A stretch of DNA of 64,000 nt from Planctomycetota bacterium (GCA_014193115.1 BJHQ01000006.1:62001-126000); one strand, 5' to 3'. Shown: positions 31,523-40,669, counted from the first letter of the stretch. The notes: generated by a model not told the origin, from the sequence alone. Numbers and translations are program-made.

Positions 31523-32010
31523 AGGATGCCCGCCGGTGGAGGACCGGTACTGATCTGTTGTCCATGCCAGTCGAATCGTCGCGCTTGCGGAATGATCCTG
31601 CGCCATCTCGGCCGGGGCCGGACCAGGCGCACCTTGAACAGGTGCCGGAACGCGCGCAGCAGTTGCTGGTCGACGCCATGCGGGCGGGCATCGGCGATCA
31701 GCCCGAGGACCAGTTCGCGCAGGCGGCAGATGGTCCTGAGCAGCAGATTGATCCGGGCGGCGGTGCACGGCATCCGATGCAGGCGCAGCTCTTCGAGCAT
31801 TTCTTCAGTTTTTTGGGAGAGGATCCGGATGTTTTCAAGACCCAGGAACCCGGCCAGCGCGCTCACCGCATGCATTGCCCGATAGGCTGCGTGGAGCACC
31901 CCGGGGTCGGCCTGGCCCAGGCAGCGATCCAGCGTGTGCAGCAGCATTTCCGCCTGGTCCAGCTGGAGCCGGGCCTCTGCAATGAATTCAGGATGGAGCG
32001 GTTCGCCCAT
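31519..32010 (-). CDS. HPt-like protein, first gene of the chemosensory operon
   Basis: 163 residues from the ATG at 32010. Residues 1-~110 match the first HPt domain of the CheA encoded next: FIAEARLQLDQAE against [13 protein letters not shown], and YRAMHAVSALAGFLGL against [16 protein letters not shown]. The His is at position 47 in both proteins. The usual Lys-Gly after the His is replaced by Ser-Ala, so phosphotransfer may be altered. The Arg-rich C-terminus has no assignment. It overlaps cheA by 4 nt. It may be a separate phosphotransfer node or a decoy; it could also be an inactive remnant of a CheA duplication. Confidence 0.7.
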   Translation of the reverse strand: MGEPLHPEFIAEARLQLDQAEMLLHTLDRCLGQADPGVLHAAYRAMHAVSALAGFLGLENIRILSQKTEEMLEELRLHRMPCTAARINLLLRTICRLRELVLGLIADARPHGVDQQLLRAFRHLFKVRLVRPRPRWRRIIPQARRFDWHGQQISTGPPPAGIL

Positions 32011-32228
32011 GGAGCCTGTCAATCTACGCCACAATGCACGCCATACGCAAGGGCCGGTTTCCCTCCGATTTTTTCTGCTGGCCGGTTGCGCTGCTGGCGG
32101 ATGGAGCCGGTTTGCGAACCCGTTCCTCATAGGGTAGGATGGGAAATGCCAGCCTTCGTGGCCCGGCTCCATCCTTGCACGAACTCCGCTGGAGTCGGGC
32201 TCAACCGCGTCCCCGAAGGCCGTGTCCC
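32011..32228. promoter_or_regulatory. Divergent intergenic region between the two chemosensory operons
   Basis: These 218 nt separate the leftward hpt-cheA operon and the rightward cheX-cheY operon and must hold both promoters. For the rightward operon a possible sigma-70-type promoter is TTGCGA (32112-32117), a 17-nt spacer and TAGGAT (32135-32140); each box matches 4 of 6 consensus bases. A ribosome site GAAGG precedes the ATG at 32229. I could not identify a leftward promoter or a sigma-28 box. Confidence 0.4.
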
Positions 32229-32681
32229 ATGAGCAATCCCCTGCCGATCGCCTTGGCCGACCTATCGACCATCGCCGACGAGACCTGGTCGACGGTGATC
32301 AACCTGCCCCTGGAGCCGGGATCGGCGGTCCCCGTAGGCAATGTCCTGATCAGCTGCGTGCAGATCATCTATCCCACCACCACCTATGTCGTCGCGATCT
32401 CGGCCGGTCCTGAGCTTGCTGCAAAACTTGCAGCAGGAATGCTGATGATGTCACCCGAGGAAGTCGGCGAGCAGGACCGCAACGACGCCTTCGGCGAGAT
32501 CGCCAACATCCTCGGCGGCGGGGTCAAGGCCCGGCTGCCCGAGGTCGGCAGCATGTCGATGCCGGTGGTGATCAGCGGCACCGATGTCACGGTCAAGCAT
32601 CCCAAGTGCGTCCTGGCCTTGTGCGCCTGCCATACCTGTGCCGGATCTCCCCTCGCCATCAGCGTCTATCATCAGGAATAA
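32229..32681 (+). CDS. CheX-like chemotaxis phosphatase
   Basis: 150 residues. The helix DAFGEIANILGGGVKARLP carries Glu90 and Asn93, the E-x-x-N catalytic pair of CheC/CheX phosphatases, followed by the expected SMPVVISG beta-strand. The start at 32229 has GAAGG eight bases upstream. A canonical CheY gene begins 3 nt after its stop, so enzyme and substrate are probably coexpressed. Its C-terminus has several Cys residues (LCACHTCAG), which is unusual for the family and could give redox or metal sensitivity; this is speculative. Confidence 0.75.
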   Translation: MSNPLPIALADLSTIADETWSTVINLPLEPGSAVPVGNVLISCVQIIYPTTTYVVAISAGPELAAKLAAGMLMMSPEEVGEQDRNDAFGEIANILGGGVKARLPEVGSMSMPVVISGTDVTVKHPKCVLALCACHTCAGSPLAISVYHQE

Positions 32682-32684
32682 ACC

Positions 32685-33047
32685 ATGAAAATTCTCGTCG
32701 TCGACGACAGCAAGGTGATGCGCAGCATCATCATCCGCACCATCAAGCACGCCGGCTACGCCGACGCCGTGTTCGCCGAGGCCGGCAACGGCATCGAAGC
32801 GCTCAAGGCGATGCGCGAAGGCCAGCCCGACGTGATGCTGCTCGACTGGAACATGCCGGATCTCAACGGCATCGACCTGGCCGAGAAGCTCAAAGGCGCC
32901 GGAATCAAAGTGAAGTTCGGATTTGTCACCACCGAGACCAGCGACGCCATGCGCCAGCGGGCGATGGAGGCCGGCGCCCTGTTCCTGGTCGCCAAACCGT
33001 TCACCCCCGAAGGCATGCAGGCCGCTTTGGCCAAGGCCCTGGCCTGA
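32685..33047 (+). CDS. cheY: CheY response regulator
   Basis: 120 residues, the exact size of a stand-alone CheY. VVDDSKVMRSI provides the acidic pair, LLDWNMPDLNG the phospho-Asp, VTTE the switch Thr and AKPF the Lys. The ribosome site AGGAATAAACC precedes the ATG. It lies 3 nt after a cheX-like gene and 89 nt before a protein with two CheX-like modules. It is likely the main output regulator of CheA, although the motor or other target is not encoded here. Confidence 0.92.
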   Translation: MKILVVDDSKVMRSIIIRTIKHAGYADAVFAEAGNGIEALKAMREGQPDVMLLDWNMPDLNGIDLAEKLKGAGIKVKFGFVTTETSDAMRQRAMEAGALFLVAKPFTPEGMQAALAKALA

Positions 33048-33136
33048 TCGATGTCCTTGCGAAAATGGCGTGATTCCGCCATTTTCATCGGCGTCATTCC
33101 CTCCGGTCCCGTCCCTGGTGGCGAGAAGCGCAACCT

Positions 33137-34192
33137 GTGACCCAACTTTACGATCCCAGTCTTCAATTGCGGCGCGGCCTGGCGGCGATGCTGTCCGGGC
33201 TGATCGGCGAGGAGGTCACCGCGACCCGGGTGTTCAATCCGCCACCGCTGCGCGGCCGGACCTGCGTGGTCGCCCTGTACAGTTTCATGGATGGCACCTC
33301 GGGCGCCGTCATGCAGCTCGACCTGCTGCTGGCCTGCCAGCTGGCGGTGGTGCTCACCGGCGACCGCATTCCGCCGCTCGCCCAGATCGAGGCCACCGGC
33401 AAATTGACCGAGAATTCCGACGACGCGATCCGCGAAGTATGCAATGTTATTGGCGGCATGTTCAATTACACCAAGCGCCGGATGAAGCTGACCGGCGTCT
33501 CGATCCAACCGGTGAATCTGGACACGTCCGAGGTCGGCGGAAGTTTCCTGCCCTGCGCCATCGCCTGGTCGAAGATGCCTGGCGGACGGCTCGATCTGCG
33601 TGGTCGCGCCGTCGATGAGATCATGGCCAGCGCCAAGGAGGAGGCTAAAGCCGCGTCCTCAGCCGGTACCAGCCTCGACGACATTGCCAAACTGTTCAGC
33701 GGATTGCTCAAGGATCTTTGCGACCGGAAGGTGACCATCACCACCGGGGCCTCGCTCAGCTTCACTTCGGATCTGACCGCGTCGATCGGAGCCTATGCCC
33801 AGCATGGCGGCGAGGTCGCGATGCTGGTGGTCAGCGAACTCGGCCTGTCCGGATTCATGGGCGCCGCACCGCTCAAAATCCCACTGATTTTTGTGCAAGA
33901 GCAGATTCGGCGCGGACAGTTGGAAAGCACCGTCCTCGATGGCCTGCACGAGGTGTATAACGTGCTTACTGCGCCGTATGCGGTCCGCCACATCCGCCTG
34001 TCGAGCATGCACTGGCTGCCCGGCAAGCTGCCGCAAAGCGTCAGCAAACTGATCCCGGCCAATGGCCGGATCGCCGCACTGAACGTCGAGATCGAAGGCT
34101 TCGGCAAGGGCCGGATGGCGCTGCTCGGCGATTACCACCTCGAAACCGCGGGCACCTTGGCCAAGGTCGAAAAACCCCCGGTCAAGGTGTGA
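33137..34192 (+). CDS. Protein with two CheX/CheC-like E-x-x-N modules
   Basis: 351 residues starting with GTG. I recognise no named full-length family. Two segments resemble the CheX catalytic helix: DDAIREVCNVIGGMFNYTKR (Glu100, Asn103) and LDGLHEVYNVLTAPY (Glu272, Asn275). They fall in two halves of similar size joined by an Ala/Lys/Glu-rich helix (~165-180). The halves are weakly similar, which suggests an internal duplication. Its place right after cheX and cheY supports a role in CheY dephosphorylation or binding. An alternative is a PilZ-like or CheC-derived adaptor. The module call is inference from short motifs. Confidence 0.5.
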   Translation: MTQLYDPSLQLRRGLAAMLSGLIGEEVTATRVFNPPPLRGRTCVVALYSFMDGTSGAVMQLDLLLACQLAVVLTGDRIPPLAQIEATGKLTENSDDAIREVCNVIGGMFNYTKRRMKLTGVSIQPVNLDTSEVGGSFLPCAIAWSKMPGGRLDLRGRAVDEIMASAKEEAKAASSAGTSLDDIAKLFSGLLKDLCDRKVTITTGASLSFTSDLTASIGAYAQHGGEVAMLVVSELGLSGFMGAAPLKIPLIFVQEQIRRGQLESTVLDGLHEVYNVLTAPYAVRHIRLSSMHWLPGKLPQSVSKLIPANGRIAALNVEIEGFGKGRMALLGDYHLETAGTLAKVEKPPVKV

Positions 34193-34204
34193 CGCTGGAT
34201 CGCT

Positions 34205-34232
34205 GCCGATCGCGCTGAAGGCCGCGATCGGC
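34205..34232 (+). terminator. Possible hairpin after the cheX-cheY operon
   Basis: A perfect 10-bp inverted repeat, GCCGATCGCG and CGCGATCGGC, with an 8-nt loop lies 13 nt after the last stop of the rightward operon. There is no T-run, so it is at best a weak or factor-assisted terminator. Confidence 0.4.
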
Positions 34233-34303
34233 CTGGGGATTCGTTCAGCGAAGCATTCGAGCCGACCGTGCGGAAAAAGGCGGAAGCAATTTTTGTGCGG
34301 TGT

Positions 34304-34798
34304 TCAGCCGACGGTCCGCCACATCGCGATCTCGTCGCAGTCGAGGAACTTGTGGCAGCGCACGCACTCGCTCCACACCTTGTCGGGCAGGCGCGAGCGG
34401 TCGACCCGGGCAAAGCCCATGCGGGTGAAGAAATCCACCTGATAGGTCAGGCAGAAGACCCGTTCCAGGCCAAGCTCGGCGGCCTCGGCCAGGCAGCGCT
34501 CGACCAGCATGCGGCCGATGCCCCGACCTTGCACCGCCTCGGCCACCGCCAGCGCCTTCAATTCGGCGATGGTGGCGGTGTCGATGTGCAGCGCGGCGGT
34601 TCCGACCAGGCCGCCGACCTCGGCCTCGGCGACGAAGAAATCCCTGACGTTTTCGTACAGTTCGGATAGCGGCCGGGGCAGCATCAGGTGCTTGGCGGCG
34701 AATGCCGAAATCACCCCGGCCATCGCCGGCACATCGCGGATCCGCGCCTGGCGGATGGCGATGGCGGGCAGCGCAGCGGCGACGTTGGCGGGTTCCAC
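34304..34798 (-). CDS. GNAT N-acetyltransferase, N-acetylglutamate-synthase-like
   Basis: 164 residues. The acetyl-CoA motif is intact (ELKALAVAEAVQGRGIGRMLVERCL). The C-terminal stretch FFTRMGFARVDRSRLPDKVW and the Cys-rich CVRCHKFLDCDE are typical of the short ArgA-type acetyltransferases that make N-acetylglutamate for arginine synthesis. No kinase-like domain is attached. It is separated from its neighbours and is probably monocistronic. Precise substrate is inferred from family resemblance. Confidence 0.75.
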   Translation of the reverse strand: MEPANVAAALPAIAIRQARIRDVPAMAGVISAFAAKHLMLPRPLSELYENVRDFFVAEAEVGGLVGTAALHIDTATIAELKALAVAEAVQGRGIGRMLVERCLAEAAELGLERVFCLTYQVDFFTRMGFARVDRSRLPDKVWSECVRCHKFLDCDEIAMWRTVG

Positions 34799-34865
34799 CG
34801 GTGCAGCCCAGCACCGCCGCGCAGGGCGTCAAGACGCGGCCTGGACCGGTCTTATTTTACCGGTC

Positions 34866-35822
34866 TCAACCGGCGAGACCCGCCGCATACTCGCTGATGA
34901 TCGCGCCGATCGAGGGATCCGCCTGCAATCCCAGGGCTGCGGCCCGCTCGGCCCGCCAGTCCTTGGGCCAGGCGGCGACAATCGCCATCACCGCTGGATC
35001 CGGCGCGAAGGTGATCGCCGCCCGGGCCAACCCGGAGCCCTGCACCGCAGCGGCGATCTCGCCGGCTGACGGTGAAATCCCCGGGCCATTGATCGCGGTC
35101 CAATCGCCTAGTGCCCCCGGCGGCAGATCGGCCAGAGCGACCAGCAGATCGACGCAGCGCTGGATCGACAGGATGGGCAGACGGGTTTCCGGCGTGACCG
35201 GACAAACGTAGGCACGCCCGGCCAGCGGTTCACGGACCAGACCAGAAGCATAGCCGCTGGCGGCGCTGTTCGGTTCGTCGCGGACCACGATCGCCGGCAA
35301 CCGGATCGACCGGCCATGGAGGAACCCTTTGCGGGTGTAGTCATGGATCAGCTGCTCACCGAGGACCTTGGCGACGCCATAGCTGTTCTGCGGATGCTGG
35401 GCGGTGGCGTCATCGACCACCCGCGGCAGATCACGCCCGCCGAAGGTCGCGATCGACGATGGGAAGACGAAGCGCGGAATCGAGCCGGCCAGGCGAGCTG
35501 CCTCAAGCAGGTGCATCGTGGCATGGACATTGGCACGCAAACCCGCTGGAAAATCACGTTCGGCTCCGCCAGACACCAGCGACGCGAAGTGGAAGACGCC
35601 AGCAGTGTCGGCATCGACCAGCGATCGGCAGAAGCCGGCGTCGCCGAGATCACCGACGGTGAACAGGATCCGGCCGCCGTGTTGTGCGCGCAGCGCCGCC
35701 AGGCGCGGCGACTCGGCGAGGTCGGTGAGATGGACCCGGGCCGCCGGATCGCGGCTGAGCAGGCGGTGGGCGACGGAGACGCCGAGGAATCCGGCGCCTC
35801 CGGTGATGAGGGTGGTGGTCAT
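34866..35822 (-). CDS. NAD-dependent epimerase/dehydrogenase, D-erythronate dehydrogenase (DenD)-like
   Basis: 318 residues of the extended short-chain dehydrogenase family. TLITGGAGFLGVSVA is the NAD-binding glycine motif, and FPSSIATFGG plus NSYGVAKVLGE hold the Ser and the YxxxK catalytic pair. The run NSAASGYASGLVREPLAG, with PVTPETRLP, matches the DenD subgroup that oxidises D-erythronate. None of the usual partner genes (kinase, isomerase, aldolase) is adjacent, so the substrate remains open. Confidence 0.75.
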   Translation of the reverse strand: MTTTLITGGAGFLGVSVAHRLLSRDPAARVHLTDLAESPRLAALRAQHGGRILFTVGDLGDAGFCRSLVDADTAGVFHFASLVSGGAERDFPAGLRANVHATMHLLEAARLAGSIPRFVFPSSIATFGGRDLPRVVDDATAQHPQNSYGVAKVLGEQLIHDYTRKGFLHGRSIRLPAIVVRDEPNSAASGYASGLVREPLAGRAYVCPVTPETRLPILSIQRCVDLLVALADLPPGALGDWTAINGPGISPSAGEIAAAVQGSGLARAAITFAPDPAVMAIVAAWPKDWRAERAAALGLQADPSIGAIISEYAAGLAG

Positions 35823-35881
35823 GGCGTGGCGGGCGGAAGCGTTTTGCTGGCCCGGACGATCGTGGACGCTTCCCGGGAGAG

Positions 35882-35930
35882 GCGAGCCCCTGCTCGCCTG
35901 GTGGCTGGGAGACGAGGTTCGCCTCCCAGC
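35882..35930. repeat. Two adjacent small hairpins between transhydrogenase and epimerase genes
   Basis: GGCGAGC/GCTCGCC (stem at about 35881-35887 and 35892-35898) and GCTGGGAG/CTCCCAGC (35904-35911 and 35923-35930) are inverted repeats in the 133-nt gap. They lie downstream of the transhydrogenase stop and may end its transcript, though no T-run follows. The CTGGGAG core is shared with the larger repeats at 9.05 and 47.04 kb. Confidence 0.5.
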
Positions 35931-35955
35931 AAGTCCCGAGCGGGTTCCGATCAGC

Positions 35956-37344
35956 TCAAAACAGCCGGTTCAACCCGTTGAGCGCCGCCACCCGGTACGC
36001 TTCGGCCATGGTCGGGTAATTGAACGTGGTGCGCACGAAATAATCGATGGTGTTGTTGGGCTTTGGCTGGGTCATCACTGCCTGGCCGATGTGGATGATT
36101 TCGCTCGCCTGGTAGCCGAAGCAGTGGATGCCGAGCAGTTCGCGGGTGTCGCGATGGAACAGCAGCTTGAGCATGCCGACGGTCTGGCCGGTGATCTGGG
36201 CCCGGGCCAGGCTGCGGAACAGGCTGTGGCCGATCTCGTAGGGAACCTTGGCGGCGGTCAGCTCGCGCTCGGTCTTCCCCAGGCTGCTGATCTCGGGGAT
36301 GGTGTAGATGCCGCTGGGGATGTCCGAAGCCAGCTGGTCGCAAGCCTGGCCCAGGATATGGGCGGCGGCGGCCCGGCCCTGGTCGTACGAAGCACTGGCC
36401 AGTCCGGGCGAACCGATCACATCCCCGACCGCATAGATCGTCGGAACGACGGTCTGGAACTGGGCGTTCACCGGGATGTTGCCGCGTGCAGTCGGGGTGA
36501 TGCCGATGCCCTCAAGGCCCATGTCCTGGCTGTTGCCGTTGCGGCCATTGGCCCACAGCAGCACGTCGGTCTTGAACTTCTTGCCGGATTTCAGGTGCAG
36601 CACCACGCCGTCGTCGGCGGGCTCGATCCGGTCGGCCTCCTCGTTGTGGCGGATCAGGCAGCCCTGGTCGCGGAGGTGGTAGCTGAGGGCGTCGATGATC
36701 TCGTCGTCGAGAAAACTGAGCAGTTTATCGCGGGTATTTACCAAGTTGACCTTGATCCCCAGATTGCGGAACAACGAGGCGTATTCGCAGCCGATCACGC
36801 CGGCACCATAGATCGTCACCGACTGGGGCGTCTCCTTCATGCCCAGGATGGTGTCGCTGTCGCGCAGCCGGGGGTGGCTGAAATCGACCCCGGCAGGACG
36901 GAACGGCCGCGAACCCGAGGCGATCACCGCATGATCGAAGGTCACCCGTTCCCGGGCGCCGTGGTCCATCTCGACGTCGACCTCGTTGGCGGCGACGAAG
37001 CGGGCCTGGCCATGGAGCACATCGACCCGGTTCCGTTCGTAGAAACCTTGACGCATGCTGACTTGTTTGCGGATCACGCCATCGGCGGCCTTGAGCAGCT
37101 GGGGGAAGCTGACTTCGTGTCCGGCCAGCTTACCGCCGGTGAGGGTCGACGATTTCATCTCGACCCAGCGGAAGATCGCGTGGCGCAGAGCCTTTGACGG
37201 AATCGTGCCCCAATGGGTGCAGCCGCCGCCGACCTCGCGATGGCGCTCGACCAGGGCCACCGACTTGTCGGCCTTCACCGCCATCATCGCCGCCCCTTCG
37301 CCACCAGGGCCGGAACCGATCACCAGGACATCGACATGGGGCAT
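35956..37344 (-). CDS. sthA: Soluble (Si-specific) NAD(P)+ transhydrogenase
   Basis: 462 residues, the family's usual length. It starts [19 protein letters not shown] (FAD motif). The active-site helix reads [18 protein letters not shown], the SthA form in which the first redox Cys of other disulfide reductases is absent. The second nucleotide-binding motif is [14 protein letters not shown], and the C-terminal dimer domain shows [11 protein letters not shown]. The start at 37344 has AGGAG upstream. The flavoprotein transfers hydride between NADPH and NAD+, balancing pools; the NADPH-producing zwf lies elsewhere in the window. Confidence 0.95.
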   Translation of the reverse strand: MPHVDVLVIGSGPGGEGAAMMAVKADKSVALVERHREVGGGCTHWGTIPSKALRHAIFRWVEMKSSTLTGGKLAGHEVSFPQLLKAADGVIRKQVSMRQGFYERNRVDVLHGQARFVAANEVDVEMDHGARERVTFDHAVIASGSRPFRPAGVDFSHPRLRDSDTILGMKETPQSVTIYGAGVIGCEYASLFRNLGIKVNLVNTRDKLLSFLDDEIIDALSYHLRDQGCLIRHNEEADRIEPADDGVVLHLKSGKKFKTDVLLWANGRNGNSQDMGLEGIGITPTARGNIPVNAQFQTVVPTIYAVGDVIGSPGLASASYDQGRAAAAHILGQACDQLASDIPSGIYTIPEISSLGKTERELTAAKVPYEIGHSLFRSLARAQITGQTVGMLKLLFHRDTRELLGIHCFGYQASEIIHIGQAVMTQPKPNNTIDYFVRTTFNYPTMAEAYRVAALNGLNRLF

Positions 37345-37517
37345 GACGGGACTCCTGCGGAGGGGCTGCCGGAGCGTGATTCGTCTCCACAGCGGCGCAA
37401 AGGGGAACGGACTGTCTTGACGGAATCTTGACCTGCTGTTCACCCTGCGACACGCGTCCGTTCCAGTCGATTGACAGTCCGTTCAAGGCTGCACGGTGCA
37501 GCGCAAGGATCCCAGTC

Positions 37518-38537
37518 ATGAACAAAGCCGACACCTCGAAAGCCGCCGCCGGCGCAGCCGAATCAGAGTCGGGCAGCGTCAGCGTGACCTTGCTGATGGC
37601 CCGGCCGTTGGCCAAGCGCGAAGGCGCCATTCGTACGATGCTCGGAAAAGCCCTGGGGAAATGCACGCTGGAGGGGACCTTGCCGGGCTTGCCGGTGATG
37701 TTCGGCGACCAGGGAGCCACCGGTACGGTGATCTGGGGGAACCATCGGATACGGTTTATCGAGATCATGGCGCCGTTGCCGGAATCGCATGTGAACGAAA
37801 TGATCCAATACACCAGGGCAGAGAAATCCACGCTGGCTGAATTGCGCCAGCATCAATCCCATGTCCTGTGCTCGTATCTCGGCGACGCCAAGGATCCGGT
37901 CGATCGCATCCAGGCCAGCTTCCAGCTCGCCGCCGCCCTGGAGCCGCTTGGATTGGCCGGAGTCATCCATGTCGATGCCTGGCAATGCTTCTCGGCGAGC
38001 GCCCTGCAGCACCTGTGCGATCCGAAGATGACCGAGACCATGCGTACCGGCTTGGCGCAGCAGATCTTCTGCAATCTCATCCCCTTCCATTCGCCTGAGG
38101 GAACCTGGTGGGCAAGCAAGGGAAACCACGTCTTTTCGATCCCAGACATCGCCTTGTGGGATGACGGACGGATCGGATTCGAACCAGCCAAGAACATCTT
38201 CCTATCGCTGTTCAAATACCTCGCTGGGGGCGCGACCATCCAGCCTGGCCATACCATGGAACTCGGCGGCATGCAGATGCAGGCCGGCGAGGTCACCGAA
38301 TACCGAGAATTCCTTTGTGGGCCGGGAGCGACCTTGGCGATCCGTCCGGTCGGAAGCGGGCCGGTTAAGGGCGGCGGTATCCTGATCCTGCCGCTGCTCT
38401 TCGGGTTGCTGATGCTCGGCCTGATCTTTGCCGTACCGCCGTTCCACACCCAGGAGGTGGTGATCCTCGCCAGCGTGGGAGGAGTCTTTGTACTGATCGG
38501 CCTTGCACCGTTGATCTTGGCCAGATTGCTCCGCTGA
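37518..38537 (+). CDS. DUF4261-like protein with two C-terminal membrane helices
   Basis: 339 residues from the ATG at 37518, with AAGGA upstream. The body (residues ~15-280) resembles the DUF4261 family (HQSHVLCSYLG, WQCFSASALQHL, GIHVDAW-like region), a domain of unknown function. After it come two membrane helices (~295-315 and ~320-338) separated by a short PPFHTQE loop. Most DUF4261 proteins I know of are soluble, so the membrane tail is notable. Divergent from the transhydrogenase and convergent with the NUDIX gene. The family call is moderate; function unknown. Confidence 0.55.
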   Translation: MNKADTSKAAAGAAESESGSVSVTLLMARPLAKREGAIRTMLGKALGKCTLEGTLPGLPVMFGDQGATGTVIWGNHRIRFIEIMAPLPESHVNEMIQYTRAEKSTLAELRQHQSHVLCSYLGDAKDPVDRIQASFQLAAALEPLGLAGVIHVDAWQCFSASALQHLCDPKMTETMRTGLAQQIFCNLIPFHSPEGTWWASKGNHVFSIPDIALWDDGRIGFEPAKNIFLSLFKYLAGGATIQPGHTMELGGMQMQAGEVTEYREFLCGPGATLAIRPVGSGPVKGGGILILPLLFGLLMLGLIFAVPPFHTQEVVILASVGGVFVLIGLAPLILARLLR

Positions 38538-38562
38538 GACGCTGGTCGGCGCACCTCGCGAC

Positions 38563-39312
38563 TTATCGCTCGTGGATCAATACTCCCGGCGTGAGCCAGG
38601 CCGTCAGCTGGGCGACCGCCACCGGCGTCAACTCGGGGTCGGCCAGCGCCGCGCGGACGGCGGTTTCCGTTGCCGGGCACGACCAGGAACCGTGGTGCTC
38701 GTCCGGGTCGATGCGCGACTGGACTTCGGCTAACGCCAGCGGCGTGGTTGCGGTGAACAGCAGCTCTGGCTGGCGCAGATCAGGGTCGCGGACCAATGCT
38801 CGCAACCGCAACCCGCAACCGGTCAACTGGCATTCTTCGGCAATTTCCCTGGCAATCTCTGCAAACACATCGGGCTGCCCGGCGCTCGGCGGTTCGGCGC
38901 ATCCGCCGAAGGGATGGATCCGGCCCGGATGCAGGGCCATCCGCGGCGAGCGCCGGCCGAGGACCAGGAAGCCGTCGCTGGTCACGATCACCGCGCTGGT
39001 GCCCAGAGGATCGGCGCGATCGTGATCCGGCAGCTCGGGGCGCCGGACATTGGTGCCCCAGAACATCCGGTACGACGTCCGGCATAGGCGGATCCGCAGC
39101 CGGTCCCCGTCCACCGAGAAACGTGCGCAGCGCAGCAGCGGGCCGTCGAACAAGGTCCGACCGAGGCGCCTGGCCTCGGTCATGGCGGTGTCCCACTCAG
39201 CATCGGCGAGGCGCTGCACCTCGAGCGACGCGGCGAAGGGCTCCGCAGCAAGTTCGGTCACGACCTGGTCTGGACCCCAGTCGCCACGCGCCAACCACGT
39301 CACCTGCGTCAT
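38563..39312 (-). CDS. NUDIX hydrolase, NUDT22-like
   Basis: 249 residues. The second half holds a NUDIX box (GGCAEPP...FAEIAREIAEECQL) with the catalytic REIAEE helix; the Gly-Gly to Arg-Glu spacing is longer than canonical. The N-terminal ~100 residues (FDGPLLRCARF, TSYRMFWGTN) resemble the extra domain of NUDT22-type enzymes that cleave UDP-sugars. It is a stand-alone gene convergent with the DUF4261 gene. NUDIX is secure; the UDP-sugar substrate is a suggestion. Confidence 0.75.
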   Translation of the reverse strand: MTQVTWLARGDWGPDQVVTELAAEPFAASLEVQRLADAEWDTAMTEARRLGRTLFDGPLLRCARFSVDGDRLRIRLCRTSYRMFWGTNVRRPELPDHDRADPLGTSAVIVTSDGFLVLGRRSPRMALHPGRIHPFGGCAEPPSAGQPDVFAEIAREIAEECQLTGCGLRLRALVRDPDLRQPELLFTATTPLALAEVQSRIDPDEHHGSWSCPATETAVRAALADPELTPVAVAQLTAWLTPGVLIHER

Positions 39313-39496
39313 GATGCGGACATGGTCGCCGGCGACCGGTGCGGTCGCAACCGCCGGTATGACAGAGTTGACCAGATTTCCTGACGAGATCCGCAGCGGA
39401 TCAATCCGACCCCCGGCTGCGACAGCGTGAGGACGCCGTCACGCCATTTCCCTGATGAACGCTTGCTACTGCGCCGCCAATGGCTGGCCTAGAGCC

Positions 39497-40558
39497 ATGC
39501 GTGCCTCAGCATTCCTGCTCCTCGTCGTCCTCGCCATCGCCGGCTGCGGCAGTGGCGGTGGATCCCCCGGAAAATCCGGACCGGTCGATCTCGGCACCGG
39601 CACGGCGGTCCAGGTGGCGGCGCGGGATCGCCTGAATGTCTATCGAACCGCGTCCGGAGCCGGCAAGGCCGGGTTGGTCGAACCGATCAAATCCGCCGCG
39701 GTCCGCCACGCCGGTTATCAAGCATTGAAGGTCCGCTCCGGGTATTTCCAAACGACTGGCGGTGGCCCCCTCGATCCCGCTGACAGCGCCGCGGCGCTTT
39801 TTTCCGGGATCGATGTCGGGGCTCGGATGCGTGTGGCCTTTCTCAGCTACAATGCGTTGAATCCCGCGGATCAGCCCGACCTTGCCTTGCCCATCACGGC
39901 CGATGAACGGCTCGCGCCAACTGGCTCCACCGCCACCGGCGCCGCGCTGGTGGACGCGCTGTGGGTGGGCATCTACAGCCGGTTACCGCTGATGCGCCAC
40001 GGATACATCGGCTTCGGCTATGGCGACCGCGCCCACGCCGGCGAAGCCTTTCCGGCCAATGGCATCGACCCCGATGGCGATGCCATGGCGACGCTGGATT
40101 TCGGCGAAGCCCCTGGCGTCGCCCGCAGCTATGGCCTGTGGCCGAACCGCGCCGTGGGCAAGGTCACCGGCAGTTATGACCCGGGCAAGGACGAGCCGCC
40201 CATGACCCTGCTCACGGGGCGCGGCATCCTCGGTGTGCCCAGCCACCTGATCCATCCCACCGGTTTGCCCTGGACCTTCATCACGGCGACGGTCACTCCG
40301 GTGACTTTGCCCAGCGGCTTCCCGGCTGTGCCGGCGACCCCGATCGGCCCAGCCCAATCGCCCTTCATTGTAGTCAGCAGCACAGCGGTCACTGGCCCCG
40401 ATGTCATCCAGGATTCGCCCACGTCGATCCTGCCCGGCGAACTGTTCATCGTGCCCAAGGCCGCGCTGGCCAGCGGCTGGTGGCAGATCCAGGTAGTCGC
40501 CACCACCCAGGGTGAGTCGGTTTCGAGCAATTACGTCTGGGAAATCCAATCGCGCTGA
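39497..40558 (+). CDS. Predicted lipoprotein of unknown function
   Basis: 353 residues from the ATG at 39497. The N-terminus MRASAFLLLVVLAIAGCGSGGG is a lipoprotein signal with lipobox IAGC, so the mature protein is lipid-anchored. I do not recognise the mature domain. It is rich in Gly, Pro and Ala, and the last ~100 residues look like an Ig-like beta-sandwich (PFIVVSSTAVTGPDVIQ, WWQIQVVATTQGESVSSNYV). The upstream open frame adds 14 residues without signal features. It is divergent from the NUDIX gene and convergent with the kinase gene. Confidence 0.75.
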   Translation: MRASAFLLLVVLAIAGCGSGGGSPGKSGPVDLGTGTAVQVAARDRLNVYRTASGAGKAGLVEPIKSAAVRHAGYQALKVRSGYFQTTGGGPLDPADSAAALFSGIDVGARMRVAFLSYNALNPADQPDLALPITADERLAPTGSTATGAALVDALWVGIYSRLPLMRHGYIGFGYGDRAHAGEAFPANGIDPDGDAMATLDFGEAPGVARSYGLWPNRAVGKVTGSYDPGKDEPPMTLLTGRGILGVPSHLIHPTGLPWTFITATVTPVTLPSGFPAVPATPIGPAQSPFIVVSSTAVTGPDVIQDSPTSILPGELFIVPKAALASGWWQIQVVATTQGESVSSNYVWEIQSR

Positions 40559-40669
40559 TCGGTGGTGCTGCCGAGTTGTGATTCACACCTGAATGACGCC
40601 GTTGGAGCAGCGCCAAGCGGCGGAAGGTTTGAGGAAGATCCCTCCGCATCCAGCTTGGTCGTCCAGCCC

